Shown piece after piece: positions 1-12,845 of a stretch of DNA of 64,000 bases; position 1 is the first letter of the stretch; each line of letters begins with the position of its first letter. The translations under genes were made by a program, and so were the position numbers. Under the pieces are notes generated by a model. It was not told where the DNA came from. It searched no databases and saw only the letters and a list, made by a program, of their open reading frames with translations. Source of the stretch: Acanthacorydalis orientalis (taxonomy: Eukaryota > Arthropoda > Insecta > Megaloptera > Corydalidae); the NCBI GenBank assembly GCA_034766995.1, contig CM068322.1:4036589-4100588 (forward strand). The letters are read 5' to 3'.

Positions 1-3000
1 TGTATAATTCATGTTAATAAAAACTCAAGAATTATTATAAAATAATTAAAAGAAGATTTATTGTGACCAACAACTACAATTTAGTAAGTGCAAAAGCGAT
101 TATTCTCACTTGTCATGCAGAGACGATAACTACATAAAAAAATATATATAAACGATACAAAAAATTATATGTGTCTACTGCATATGAACGGCTTATTTAG
201 ACTACATGATTGATCTCAGAAACAAGTAATACAGTTACTTTTCAATACAGTTTCGACACTAATTGTAAGTCTAAATTCACTTAACAAACATATTTTTCAT
301 TCGTACAACAAACAATATTAATAGAAATATTCAACAATTAACATTCGATTGTGCCTTAAACATACTTTAATAACAGTCAATATAAATAACAATCAAAATG
401 TATCAACAATCAGTAATCCAATAGTAGGAATCAAATTTTTAATGAATTAGAATTAATTTTTATAATATTCTAATGTGAATTATAATGAAATTTTACACGA
501 GCTTGTTTCCATAAATAAACTACTCACACAGATAATTGTATGTGTTTTTCGTTCTTTTGTTATTTTTAGACAATGTATTTTTTTCAGTCCAGCAGAATCA
601 AAAACATTAAAAATGCAAATTATAATTTGTTTTAAATGGTATGTAAGACTGCTTTCAAATTTGAAATATTTCTTAAAGGAAAACTCAACTCACTTTATCA
701 GAATTTTTGATATATTTCTTAAAACGTTTATACGCCCTTAAAGTTATAAACATTTCCTGGGTTCAGTGGCTATATATCTTGAGGCCAAATGAAGTTAGAT
801 CAGGTAAAAATCTCACATCACTTTTAAAGAATATTTTAAAAAATTTTTAAGTGTTTTTAAAGAATTATACTTTCAAATATAAAGTTTTGGAAAATTTTTT
901 TCAACAAATTTTTTTTTCAAATTTTTTTCTTCACATGATTGTTTTTTTTTTGAAATGCATCTTCGAAGAATTGTACTTTAGAAAAATTGTTCTTTAAAGA
1001 ATTGTCTTTCAATGAATTGCTTTCGAATCATTTATCATAATTATAAGAAAAATTTTTTTCAGATAGCTACTTTTTATTAACCAACACTATACCCTTTAAT
1101 GAATAGATGAAATAAATTAAATGTATTCTTTTATTTGATTCATGCACTATAATACTCCAAAATTTTTGTAAAACACAAATAGAGTTAAGAGAATGTATTT
1201 TTGTGTTAAAAAGTTGCAGTTGTATTTCATTTTCAGTGTTTGTAAATTCCATATTTAGTAGTATTCTTTTTGAAAAAAATCTTAAATAATGAATAAATAA
1301 TATAAGAAATAAATTTATAACAAAATACTCATCTTTAGCAAAAATTTTCCAATTTACTAATAAAAGTGCGTATTGATAATTTAATTGCATTGAAATACGA
1401 TTATCAAAGTCATTACGTATTTGTACAAGTTATAAATTCGGTTAGTAGAATATGAATGTACATAAATTAGTAACATAAAATAAACAGAAGAAAAAAAGTA
1501 AGTATACTTTACTAAATCCGAGTACGTAAAGTCTTATTATTTATTTAATAACCTATATTTACCGTTTGTTACAAGTCATATTCATCGACAATAAACGTGA
1601 AGTGGAAATTTTTAGAATAAAATATTAACGAAACAATTACAAATTTATGCACAATAATAAGTTATATTAAATCATTTGAAAGCTTGTAGGATACATTCAA
1701 ATCTTGTTTTCCATAACTAACTTTGATAAATAATAATTGTATATGATAAATAATAATAATAATAATAATAATTCAACTATATATCTGAAAATTAAGAATG
1801 TTGATATTCGTATAAAATTATAATTTAATAGTGATTTCAGAAATGTACTGACTATAAATAATGAGTAAGTGAGTAATAAGTAAAAAATAAAGAATAAATG
1901 ATATTTTCAAATAGTTTTGCGACTATTTAACGAAGGTAAATAATATTTATAATACTAATTTATGTATTAAAAAATATGTAAATAATTTTCACATAATTGA
2001 AGAAAATTGTATAAGAAGATAATTGGAGTTGCAATTTTTTTAAAAATCAATATTAATATGCTTTAGTTTATAACAAATTAAAATACAAATTTAAACAATT
2101 TTTACAATAAATATATTTTTGTATTATTGAAAATTATATATAAGTACATCATTTCATTCAACAGATACTAAATTGACCCCTTTATTTACTACTAATGCAC
2201 TTCTGAATCCCTATTGTCTAATGAACAATGTTCAATCGGGAGTCTATTCGATGCACACAATTTCATTTGATGCAAATTTGAATATCTAACATATGATTGA
2301 ATGAAATTAGATTAGAATTATGTCCATAAATTGTTTTCTTTTTATTGGATTTATAAACGAAAATCTTCAAGTAGTAGGAAAAAATCAAGTTTGTAACAAT
2401 TTGTCATTTGTAATTGTATTTATAATATTAATACTCTTAGTGGCAAGTTGATCAAAACGTGTTAATGTTATTCATACTTTTCTAAAACAAACACTTTCTT
2501 CATTTTAAAATGAATGATAGAGGACTGTTAAATACTTGATATCTATTTATTAATTGTTTATATTTGTTGCATGATTTGTTTTAGTTTGTATGTGTATTTG
2601 AAAAATACTGTAATATTTTATACCATTACTTAAATTTTTAATTTATGAATAAATAAAAATATTGTTTCTTAATAATAAAACTCACCTTTCTCACTTTATC
2701 ACTCACTTTGTCACTTTATCTGCAACATGGATGTCTGCCGCCATCTCACGAATGCATTATTTAAGGAAATTTTCACAATGGAAAGGTTTAAATTTTAATT
2801 CAAGTTTCTTCTTAGGTATTTCTTATGTTTAAATATATTATGTTGTAAAAACCAATAAATATATGTTACTTTCTATTTCTCATCAATTTTGACGAGCTGT
2901 ATACTAGATAATTAATAAATATTATAATATGATATTTTAAGTGAATTTATTTATGTAATATAAATCTTGAATAGGGATAAAATATGTTAACTACCTTAAA

Positions 3001-3077
3001 ATCATTCACTTATAACAATATTTTGTAATATATTCTTTCTTGATTTATCATTTAATTTTTTTATAATAATACTATAT

Positions 3078-3083
<6 letters not shown>
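1..3083. other. A/T-rich DNA, no gene seen
   Basis: Only low-complexity A/T sequence, short poly-T runs (880-960) and a TAA-type trinucleotide stretch near 1750. Open frames here are short and of A/T-driven composition. Confidence 0.6.

Positions 3084-3131
<48 letters not shown>
3084..3131. repeat. (TA)n microsatellite
   Basis: About 23 TA units in featureless A/T-rich DNA left of pogo copy A. Confidence 0.95.
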
Positions 3132-3805
3132 CTTATATTCATTGCATTTTATATTGTTTTAGAAAAGAATATTTACATAAATTCACATCGTCAAGTTTGT
3201 TATTTTTTTAAATTCATGATACTTGTAGAATCCATACAATCCATCCATATCATACTTGATTACATTTTTGAATTCATGGGGCTGATGGGTAATTTGCCAT
3301 TTAGTAGTACTTACTTCTCCAAAAAGAAACTTTTTCTGCGTTGTTTGTAATGGTTTGCAAAATGATTTACTAATGTACGTATAAAATTTAAATGTGTTGT
3401 AAGTAGTTTATTAACATTTATCTGTTACAATATAAATAATAATTGAGATTCTGAAAAATAAAAATGAAGAAAATCTTTTTTCATTTCTTTGTTTCAACAT
3501 CTATTCTTTTAAAAATAGGTAATATACCTTCAATATCTCTTCAATATACAATACATATCATACTATTGAATATACCTTTAAAAAATATATATTTTTTTTC
3601 TTTTATATTTTTGTCTTTGATAATCTAATCAAAATAACACTCAGTTGAAGCAATATGGAATTATTCTAACACCAGATCTAATTTTCTCTACATTTTCCTT
3701 TATATCAATTTGAAATTTGCTGACGCTAAACACTTGCAGTAAATTGTTTAATAGAGGTTATTTGTTTTAAACTATTATAACTTTTTGAATTCGAAAGAGA
3801 GATTA

Positions 3806-5412
3806 TAGGGGAAACTGTAGCAAATCTGTCCACTTTTTTCGTTTCTGATTTTCAATAACAAAATAAATAATTTTCATAAAATGAGCTGTATCATTATAAA
3901 GGTTACCCTCTTTGCTACAATATGTGCAATGATTTTTTAGTCTAAGTTGCTTTGTTTAAGTGTTATTTAATGAAATGTGCAAATATTGAAATCTCAAAAA
4001 TCCCGGGACAAATCAGTCCACTCATTTTCTAACTGTTTTTATAAAGGAAAAAATTAACAAAATAATTCAGGTTATTAAAAAGCATTTTATATATTTATTA
4101 ATCATTTTTACATAATAAAAACTTACAAAGCATTTCATTAAAGTATAGTAATTATAAAATATACATCGAAACAATCTGGGTCCCCATCATTTTTGTTGCT
4201 TATGCAATTTATACACGTAAAATATGTATTTGAAGTGCAAACATACTTCTCATGTGCATTGCTGTCATACGAAATGTATTCTTTCGCCACACCTTTTTTT
4301 CTATTTCTTTGTAGTAAATATGACAGCACATGTCATTGCAGTCCTCGTCGGAATCTGATCAATCAAGACTCTTTCGTTTGTCTTACGCACTCAGCTCGTC
4401 GAAAGATGCGGTTCCAAACTTTGTGAATTTTTCATTGGTCTCATTCTTTTTTCCCATGCTGTTCTGATGTTAGATTTCACTGCTTTCTTCCTAGGACTAT
4501 TTTTTATTTTTTTGCATTACGAATCGGCCTACTTCGCCGATAATTTCGCATACTAAGCGAATCAGTAAGGGCCACGCTCGTAGTTCGTTTCCTTCCTCTT
4601 CTCATTGGATTACTTGGGGTAGCTTTCGGAAATGCTTCAATACTTTCGAGCATTGCGCTCATGTGAGTTACATCAACTTGACGAGGGGTGGAAGGAGCCG
4701 TGGAATCAAGTTCCTCGTGTTCTGCTGCTTCGTAGCCTACTGCAGCATTTCAGAACATAGCGTCATCAGTCCGTTCGACTCATTCCCGTTCCTTTTCAAC
4801 AAGTCGCTCAGTATCATTCTGGCTATTTCGAATCTTCTTGCGTATTCATTAACACTAATTTTGTTTCTTTTGACTGCAAGAAGGGCCATTTTGAATTCTT
4901 CTTTATCAATAGCAGTTTTTTTACGTTTGTAATTGCGCACCATATTCTTGCAATTGAAAAAATAATAAGATATTTGTAATGGAAAACAAAGCAATGCCAC
5001 CAGAGTTAAACCGTCTCACGGACAGATTTTCTCTGGTGGCTTCTGGACGAATTTGCTCCAAACGCACCTCTTTGCTTTGATCGTTAATAAAATATCAAAA
5101 ATGAAAGAACACGAAAAACTGTAACCAGATTCGTGTTCTACATACATTTTTATATAGGAACACATTTACATGAAAATTATTTATAGATAAAACAAATTTT
5201 CGAAGAGCGAACGATTTCACTTTTGGTCACCGGAAACACGTTAGCGAAAATAAAACTCACACGGGGCACATAACCAAACAAGATTTTGTTGGAAATGAGA
5301 CACTATAAGGTGCGTTTACAATATTTATGGCGAGTTCATATGAGCCATATATCATGAAATCATCACTCTGGAAGGAATTATCCGGTGGAAAGTTTTGCCC
5401 CGGTATCCCCTA
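3806..5412 (-). mobile_element. Pogo/Tigger-like DNA transposon, internally deleted (copy A)
   Basis: Bounded by TA and inverted ends TAGGGGAAACTGTAGC (left) and TAGGGGATACCGGGGC (right, read on the opposite strand). On the minus strand from 4943 it begins MVRNYKRKKTAIDKEEF, the start of a pipsqueak-type HTH as found in pogo/Tigger and jerky-like transposases. A later frame at 4730-4530 reads RRGRKRTTSVALTDS, matching the RGRK.x.TRILTDTP tract those proteins carry. The end (about 4390-4138) has DSDEDC and TSNTYFTCINC, resembling their terminal cysteine finger. The DDE catalytic domain is missing, and stops and frameshifts break the rest. At about 1.6 kb it is a non-autonomous derivative. Confidence 0.75.
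4138..4943 (-). pseudogene. Pogo/Tigger-like transposase relic, copy A
   Basis: Residues of the HTH occupy 4943-4737. A linker EEAEHEELDSTAPSTPRQVD follows in another frame near 4730-4660, then the RRGRKR tract, then after further frameshifts a C-terminal segment ending at 4138. Only the two ends of a normal 500-600 residue transposase remain. Confidence 0.65.
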
Positions 5413-5463
5413 TATTTTTATTATGTGAAATATGATGTTTGATATTTTAGTAGTTCCAAAATC

Positions 5464-5466
<3 letters not shown>

Positions 5467-5494
<28 letters not shown>
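5467..5494. repeat. (TA)n microsatellite
   Basis: About 14 units, 55 bases right of pogo copy A. Confidence 0.92.
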
Positions 5495-6937
5495 CCATTC
5501 TAGTTTCCTTATTATCAGAAATACTTTTAAGTTTTAATTTTCTTTTTCTTAAATATTCAAATACAATGTACATTTTTTTATATTAATTTTTGTCCAAAAG
5601 CTTCTTTATCTTTTATAAAGTACTTTTATTATAATCTACAGCATTCGAATTTTAAGATAAAACTCACATTTAATAAAATCATTTACACATTTTAATAAAA
5701 TTAGTATATGTAACCTCTTTTTTTCTAATTTGTTTTTAACAAAAAGATGAAAAAACCCATAATATATCACAAACATTTTTATTTATGCTTTTCCGATATG
5801 ATTAATTTTTACAAGTATATTTGATAGAATGAAAAATTGTTCATTTCAATAGTACAAATAATTCTGCAACAAGAAAAGAACAGAAATATAAAGTATCCAA
5901 AAGGATAACGAGGATCAGGGTGACATAATGGAGTGCATTATTTAAAAAAGTGTTATTGAAAATATGCTTTTATTTTCGCAAAACGTGTTTGTATATAATG
6001 TAAACTGGTATGATCATCTATGAAAATAATGGTACTTAGGTATTTTTCTTCTGTTGTGAGCACAAATAAAATACGTTAGTAATTCACTCAAAAAATAAAA
6101 CATTAGAAACTTGCTTAGTTTATTGTTCTTCAATATGTCTGTGTTCCGGAACACAAGAAACAATTCTTGCAATTTATTTTCATATTCAAGAACTATTAAT
6201 GAACATGTTTTTCACATGTACCGTCAGTAATTAATATCATTAAGCATTCTTTTTATCACTATTTATTTTCTAATATAAATTACTATTATTTTCATTTCCT
6301 TCAGAATTAAAAAAAACTTATCGCCATTAAATATTTTTTTGTGGTTTTTGAACAATTTACTCACAAGCATTTTTTTTAAAAAAACAAAATATTTTTCACA
6401 GATTAATTATTTTTCCATACCACAAACAACGCAGTTTTTTGATCTGATCAAGAATATTTAATAAGTGGTTATTGATTATTTTTGTTTGGTAAAACAAATG
6501 GGTAATTGATGAAACTTAATTACATTTCAATTTTAAAAATTTTTAAGTTATCCACCTATACTTTCGATAAAAGTACATAGTCATGGTATCTATTAAACAA
6601 TGTTGTAGTATTAGATTTAAATTTTATACAGTAGATCAAGGAAGAATTGCAAAAAAATGATTATAAGTATTTTAAAATTCAATATTACCTATTATTTGCA
6701 GTAGAAGTTTTATAAAATACTGGTATCTTAAACTTCGTGGAAATTTTCATTTATATTTTTTTACTTTCTCAATTGAGTTGTTTTCCAATTTTAATTATGT
6801 ACTTTTTCTAGGATCAAAAGAAACATTTGTGATGAAATTGCACTCGTTTATATTAAAATTTCCTTATTTTTCTAATGTATCTTATTTTTTGTAGTATTTT
6901 TGTCAATATTACCGAAGGTTATACAAAACGTTTCTTC

Positions 6938-6946
<9 letters not shown>

Positions 6947-6968
<22 letters not shown>

Positions 6969-6969
6969 C
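6947..6969. repeat. (TA)n microsatellite
   Basis: About 11 TA units, followed by a TATGTATGTG stretch. Confidence 0.9.
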
Positions 6970-7234
6970 ATAAACACCTCTATGTATGTGTATATATGAT
7001 TGAATTAAATTACTGAGAAAAGATTTGATGACATTTGAATTTTATATTTGGTACATATAAAATAAATTATTTGTGTAAATCAGTCATATAAATTGTCATT
7101 TTCAATAAACATGCAATATAACAGAACTTAATAACTAAGTATTGAATACATATCGTATAACATTGTTCTGTCTATGTATATCAAATGCAATTATTGTAAT
7201 TGTGTGAATTCGTACGTATGTATGTATACATGTT

Positions 7235-7450
7235 TGTTCATCGATGCTGCAGTTAGCGGCCGGCTAATTCCTCATTTTCCTACCGTGGTTCGTTCGTTAA
7301 CTGGTTGAATGATTGAGCAAACGGGGAAATAGGAACATCCCTCACGTGAACCACTCATCGAATTCAACGTACCCTTTTCATGTTTGTCGTTTATATTACT
7401 GTAATTCTATTACGTTTTACTTTAACATGCGGGCAGTGGAAATGTGTATC
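7235..7450. other. GC/CpG-richer island, function unknown
   Basis: Contains GCAGTTAGCGGCCGGCTAAT and CATCCCTCACGTGAACCACT amid DNA that is otherwise mostly A and T. No long convincing frame and no transposon motif. A conserved regulatory element or untranslated exon is possible. Confidence 0.4.
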
Positions 7451-7612
7451 TACGAATAGTTTCAGCTGTTATGGAAGTTTATCTCTATTTATCTTTTTTT
7501 ACATTGGAAAAAAACTTGTTTTTAAACATTATAAATTCAGTGTACAGATATCTTTTAACAATAAATATTGATTGCATGTTTACATATACACATACATTTG
7601 CACACATTTTTG

Positions 7613-7838
7613 TATAGGGTGATTCAATTTAGGTTTCCACGTGGAAGTGTGAAAAAGAAGCGAAGGGGTTAAGAAACTTGTTATTTTTTATTTAGTATTT
7701 TAGTTCAAGTCAATACTTAAATACAATTGAATTAAAATACTTAATGGTGCATAACATATTTTATTTTTATTTTTGCTCTTTTATAAATACGTTCGTGTGA
7801 AATCCTAAGTTGAATCTTTTATATAAGGATTTTATGAA
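7613..7838. mobile_element. MITE, copy 1
   Basis: The left end is TAGGGTGATTCAATTTAGG plus TTTCCACGTGGAAG; the right end inverted is AAAAGATTCAACTTAGGATT. The interior shares blocks with the copy at 28.05 kb, such as GGTTAAGAAA, TATTTAGTATTT and TGCATAACAT/GGATAACATG. No coding capacity; TA-flanked, consistent with Tc1/mariner-type MITEs. Confidence 0.7.
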
Positions 7839-7873
7839 GGGATTGTATATTTTAAATATAATATTTCAAGTAT

Positions 7874-7898
7874 TATATATATATATATATATATATAC
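7874..7898. repeat. (TA)n microsatellite
   Basis: About 12 units, right of MITE copy 1. Confidence 0.9.
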
Positions 7899-8172
7899 TT
7901 ATAGTTTTATACAATTTTAATTATATATTCAGTGGTTAAGTATAAAAAAAAAGTTTTATTTATGGTTTTTGTAACTGTGATACTAGATTTGAGATTTATA
8001 AATATCGTTAATGAGTTTTGGGCCCTAAGTTTTAAAATAGACAAGTGTTTATGACTAATACAACCTATTTGGAACATTAGATTACTCATAATAAAATATA
8101 AATATTATTAGGTTTAATATTTCTAAGATTATATTATTCTAAAAGTGAAATTTATTCAGTCAGTCACATAAC

Positions 8173-9197
8173 TTAACACGTTGTGGACCGGTAGTTTTAT
8201 TGCTAGCTTTATCCAGTGGCCAGTTATTTTTTTGGTGAATGAATATAAAAAGCTTTTACATAAATTTTAAAGCCACGCTTTAAAATTAAATACCCATTGC
8301 ATTTTAAAGTTATTTATTACATATTCTTACAAGCTAATATATTTTTGAAGTATGATATTTTGTAAAACACTATATAATATGAAGTGGAACTAAACAAAGC
8401 TGGCAAATGTAACGTGTTCCTCTTCTCTTACTTACGTTACTTTTACATACTTTTCAAACTTTAGTAGGATATTTTTTTTTGTCTGAAGATGGAATTAGAA
8501 CAGAGACGTGCTGCATCATGTTGCCTGACAATCTTTGCGGATGATCTTCCTGGGGAGCTCTAGAACTTCTAACATTTGATGGACCAGGATTGCTGAATTT
8601 TGGATCTGCTGATTTATTTGATTCGGATAAGATCAACTCTGTTGCTATAGTGAAAAGAAAATCCTTATATATTATTTGGCTTTGTGGATTGAGCGCTTAA
8701 TAAATCCTCAATGAATTAAAAAGTCCACAATTAATCAAGTAGAGCACTACTTTCTTTGTCCATTTTATGGTTTTCCTAAGAATACTACATGTTAAAAGAT
8801 ATTGACTGGCAAGATCAACACCTTTCATGTAGTTATTATACTGCACAATGCATACTGGCTTTTTTATTTCTTCTCCAGTTTGCCAATTTGTCGTTTGTGT
8901 TGCATAAGAGGAGGCATCATGAATAGTTGAAATCATTCGAACTTCTCTTTTATCCCGCCAAATCAATAATAGGATGTCATCTTTTCTTCGTAAGACTATT
9001 TCACATGTTTTAAGCGCAGATGCTAGAGACTTATCATTTTTAATTCCATAAGGAACTTATAACTTCAGCGAATGTGTTTTCCGTTACACTGCTCCACTCT
9101 AAATGACAACAACGCTAATAAGAGAATTCTCATGATTGGCCATAAGCTCTAGAACAGAAAACTCGAAACTTCTCGTGATCCGTCTGCAATGTGTTAA
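8173..9197 (-). mobile_element. piggyBac transposon, internally deleted, with TTAA sites
   Basis: Flanked by TTAA and inverted ends TTAACACGTTGTGGACCGG and TTAACACATTGCAGACGGA. Within it the minus strand encodes the C-terminal third of a piggyBac transposase. Length is about 1.0 kb against the usual 2.3-2.5 kb, so most of the gene is deleted. TTAA at both ends is the piggyBac target signature. Confidence 0.85.
8454..9060 (-). pseudogene. piggyBac transposase relic (C-terminal part)
   Basis: At 8966-8697 the frame reads WRDKREVRMISTIHDASS, then EEIKKPVCIVQYNNYMKGVD, QYL and SILRKTIKWTKKVVLYLINC, which are the closing blocks of PGBD/piggyBac transposases (DKR, VxxYNxxMxGVD, KxxxxxxWxxxxxxxLxxxxxNxxxxY). 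Upstream, PYGIKNDKSLASALK and VLRRKDDILLLIW sit in linked frames. After a stop, 8636-8454 holds the tail RLSGNMMQHVSVLIPSSDKK; the terminal cysteine-rich finger is lost. The catalytic aspartates are not present. Confidence 0.8.
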
Positions 9198-11055
9198 ATT
9201 TGATGATATTTATAATAATTTATGCCGACTTTAAATATTTATTCAACTTTTTCATATAATTATCTCTAGCGAACATAATTTAATATTTCGAAAAGTGTAT
9301 TTTAAGATTATTACGTATAGAAATTTGTTAAAAATTCATGCAAAGCACAATATAAATTTATTATTTTGTTTAATATATTTATTATTAATTTATTATTTTG
9401 GCTCTTAATAAGAGAAATGAAATATAAATGCTAGTTTTGGCATATATGTAGTTTCTAACATATAGAATACTGTTCAATATATGTGCTTTAACTGACAAAT
9501 TCTTATTAATAATTTATATTTTATAATAATAGCTAATAAGAATAGCTAAGTAGTATATCATTTACACATTTTTTTTATTAAAACTTAATTAGCTTCTATG
9601 TAGTTTCACATTCAAGTATATGTACTGTTGTCTATTTATTGAATTATTATTTCAATATAAAAATTTAAGAATTTGTGAGTGCAACGGAATTGGAAATATT
9701 TTTTTAGAAAAATACAGTTATTAATGGAAGTTTTTCAGATATTATATTCATATAACAGTGTTTTTTTTAAAAAAAAAACATATTTAATTAAAGTCACACT
9801 TTGGTAACATTTTAAGAAATGGGTTGATTATGGGAAATGATAATGACATTTTGTACATATTATATTTATTCAATTAAGGCTACGATTATTTTATATTAAT
9901 GTGTTTTTTCATTGTACTAATTTAATGTTTATACATTTAATGTAATAACGCATGTTTAAATTGAATTTTCGTTAAAAACTTGTTTTAAATACTAACAAAT
10001 AATGTATGTAATATTTAAAATCTGCCGTTGATTAAAAAAACAGCATGTGTGCTTAAAAAGAGTATTTATATTACAAAGCTGCGTTAAAATGTTTCAATGA
10101 AGCAAAATACAAATTATAAATGATGTTCTATGCTTATAAGTTTACTATTTACCTACTGTGTTCTGCTCCGACACGTTTGTATATTAAATTATTAACAATA
10201 TTTTAAAATGTAACAAAATACATTGGTAAAATGAAACCCGTATTGTGAAAATTGCCTTTAAAACATGTATAAATATTGTTAATATTTTGTGGACCTGTAT
10301 AGAGCACGACTATTGTTTCACAAAATCTTCTCTAGAGATACTGAAATTTTAAATTTCAAAAACGATGTGGCCACACGGCTTTGTAATAGATACAAATAAA
10401 ACTCAACAAGCACCAGAATTGTAAGCCACAGAACACGTCACAGCCTATGTGAATATATACATACATTTGTATACAATACAGTGGCGTAACTATTTTTTTT
10501 TTGTTTTTAAAAACCTATGAATTGAAAATTTCGAAAATAAAATGTTATTGCTTCGCTTATTATGAAAATCTATGTAGGATTCTATTTATATTACTAAAAT
10601 AAAGGGCGAAGGTTTAGAAAATGGAATGTTTTAAATAAATTGTATATTAATTTTTTACTCAAACAAATCAATACATTGATTAAGATAAACTATTAAATAA
10701 TATTTTTATTAACGAAAAATATGTTCCAAAGGAAACTGACTTTAATCTTTACTTTTTCATAGTAAATACCGTTATAAAATTAAAAATATTTCCTAATATC
10801 ATTTTAAAAAGTATATAAAACTTATTTCGTACGAACATTAAACAATTAATATTTACTTAAATTTTCTATCTGTAATATTTTTATTTGTTTATGCATAAAA
10901 ATTACAATAAGTTGAAATCTTATTTACATTTTTAGTTTTTATATCAAGTCTAAATTATATCAATGAAAATTTATACTTTATTACTTTTCATCAAATTAAA
11001 ATTATAAAGATATACAATATTGCTTCTTTGTAGAATATTAACTTTTGACAATGAT
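9198..11055. other. A/T-rich DNA, no gene seen
   Basis: Between the piggyBac relic and the short palindrome; no repeats or coding blocks recognised. Confidence 0.55.
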
Positions 11056-11097
11056 CGTTAATCTAATGAGAAGAAAATTATTTTCTTCTTATTAGAT
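11056..11097. repeat. Short palindrome
   Basis: ATCTAATGAGAAGAAAAT is followed at once by its near-perfect inverted copy, giving 18-bp arms with one mismatch and almost no loop. The surroundings are plain A/T-rich DNA. Confidence 0.6.
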
Positions 11098-11294
11098 ATA
11101 GTGAGAAGATAGTAGCCAAGATGTTGTCATACTGAGTCGATTATAAATTGTGATAAATTTGACTTCGAGATTATATTGTATTTAATCAAAAAGTATTTGT
11201 TTCACACTCAAAGATATTTCTTATTTTCATAGATTTTTTATACAATCAACTAAAAATATGTAGTTTTATAAAAAATTAATAATATTTGTTATAT

Positions 11295-11296
<2 letters not shown>

Positions 11297-11342
<46 letters not shown>
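11297..11342. repeat. (TA)n microsatellite
   Basis: About 23 uninterrupted units. Confidence 0.95.
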
Positions 11343-11346
<4 letters not shown>

Positions 11347-12100
11347 TAAAAATAATTATATATATCCTTAATGTTATTCTTAGAATATATTAAATAGTTT
11401 TTTTACCATAAGCCAATGAATTTAATTTGAAATTTCTTTACCCTAATGTTTATAAAGAAAAAGTGAAGTAAAACAGGTATGAAATATTTGTGATATTCAG
11501 TTTTAAACGAATGATTTTTACATAAGTAATAATAATAATAAACTTCTTTCTTTCAAATTATGATTTCAATAAGTTTGCTTATAATCTTTATATTTACCTA
11601 AGTCGCTAAATATTATAGGTTTATTAATAATAACTTTTATTGTTGTTAGTTTAGCTACGATTACTACAATGCTTCCTACAACAATATTAATCCTTCTTAT
11701 TGAGTGAATAAAAAAGGTAAAATTGTTGACTTTACATCATGAAATTTTAAATGAATTTACATTTACTATTAAATGAATTACGAGTTAATAAAAAATAGTA
11801 GTTTGTAAGAGTCCTAAATGAAATAAGTTTGTATGTCAGTGACTTTTTATATAAAAGACAATGTACACGTGAAAGTTGTTATATAATAAACTGCTTATTA
11901 TTTATTGTATTTTTGTTAATGGCGGTGAAAAACAAACCTGTATAAAAATTGTCCTGTTGCTATATTTTCTTTACAATCACTTAAGTTCCTCTTTTCTACG
12001 TGAAGAATGTAGAAGTTAAAAATTCCAATAATTTAAAAAGACTAAGACTACCTCGCTAGTTCATCGACGGGATTATATGTATATTCGGTCATTTTTTGTA

Positions 12101-12102
<2 letters not shown>

Positions 12103-12149
<47 letters not shown>
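12103..12149. repeat. (TA)n microsatellite
   Basis: About 23 units; a second compound tract begins 100 bases on. Confidence 0.95.
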
Positions 12150-12150
<1 letters not shown>

Positions 12151-12248
12151 CGTGTTCCTTTGTCTGAATTACTATTAGTGCATCCATTTATTTTGTTCTT
12201 AGTTTTATTTTCCTTCTAAGATATTTCCACCGAAGAATCGTGTCTCAT

Positions 12249-12295
12249 TATATATATATATAAGAACATACATACATACACACATACGTACATAT

Positions 12296-12351
<56 letters not shown>
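12249..12351. repeat. Compound (TA)n(CATA)n(TA)n microsatellite
   Basis: Seven TA units, about eight CATA-type units, then about 23 TA units. Confidence 0.93.
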
Positions 12352-12352
<1 letters not shown>

Positions 12353-12602
12353 GAATAATTACAATTTTTTCAAACAAAAGTCAGGTATTATTTTCAAATT
12401 TTTATTTTGTTCTATAATTTAAAAACTGTACCAATTGATAATTTTTTTCTTTCAACGCCAAGTAATATGTAAGTGAATTTTTTTTTAGATTTTGTGATAT
12501 TTATAGTATAAAAATTGTTATAATGTTGTGTAATGTAATGTTGTATATACGAGTATGTTGGCACTATACGTACCTGTAAACCCAAATATGTATCTTTTAT
12601 AC

Positions 12603-12845
12603 AACAATAGTAACTATAAGCTTTAATTGCCTATTAAGTAGGCAGAGAACGTTACCTTTCAATAGATTATTTGAAAGATTCATTTATTTTTTTTATCTCA
12701 AATAAATATAATTTTTTTTTAAATTAAAATTCATTATTCATATGAAATAGAAAAACAAATATAAATGAATCTGTTAAATAGTCTATTGAAAGGTATTGTT
12801 CTCTGACTACTTAGTGGGCAATTAATGCTTATAGTTACCATTGTT
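12603..12845. repeat. Long imperfect inverted repeat (about 85-bp arms)
   Basis: The left arm starts AACAATAGTAACTATAAGC and the right arm, inverted, starts AACAATGGTAACTATAAGC. Both continue through TTAATTGCC, TAAGTAG, CAGAGAAC, TACCTTTCAATAGA and AGATTCATTTAT. The arms are roughly 85% identical by eye and separated by an A/T loop of about 70 bases. No coding content. It resembles a foldback element or a hairpin-RNA locus. Confidence 0.75.

Noticed and set aside
1067..1390. 107-codon minus-strand frame
   Set aside because: Composition is dominated by F, I, K, L and N as expected from random A/T-rich DNA; no start context, splice structure or motif.
4663..4932. 89-codon plus-strand frame resembling a membrane protein
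   Set aside because: It is the shadow of the HTH-encoding minus strand of pogo copy A.
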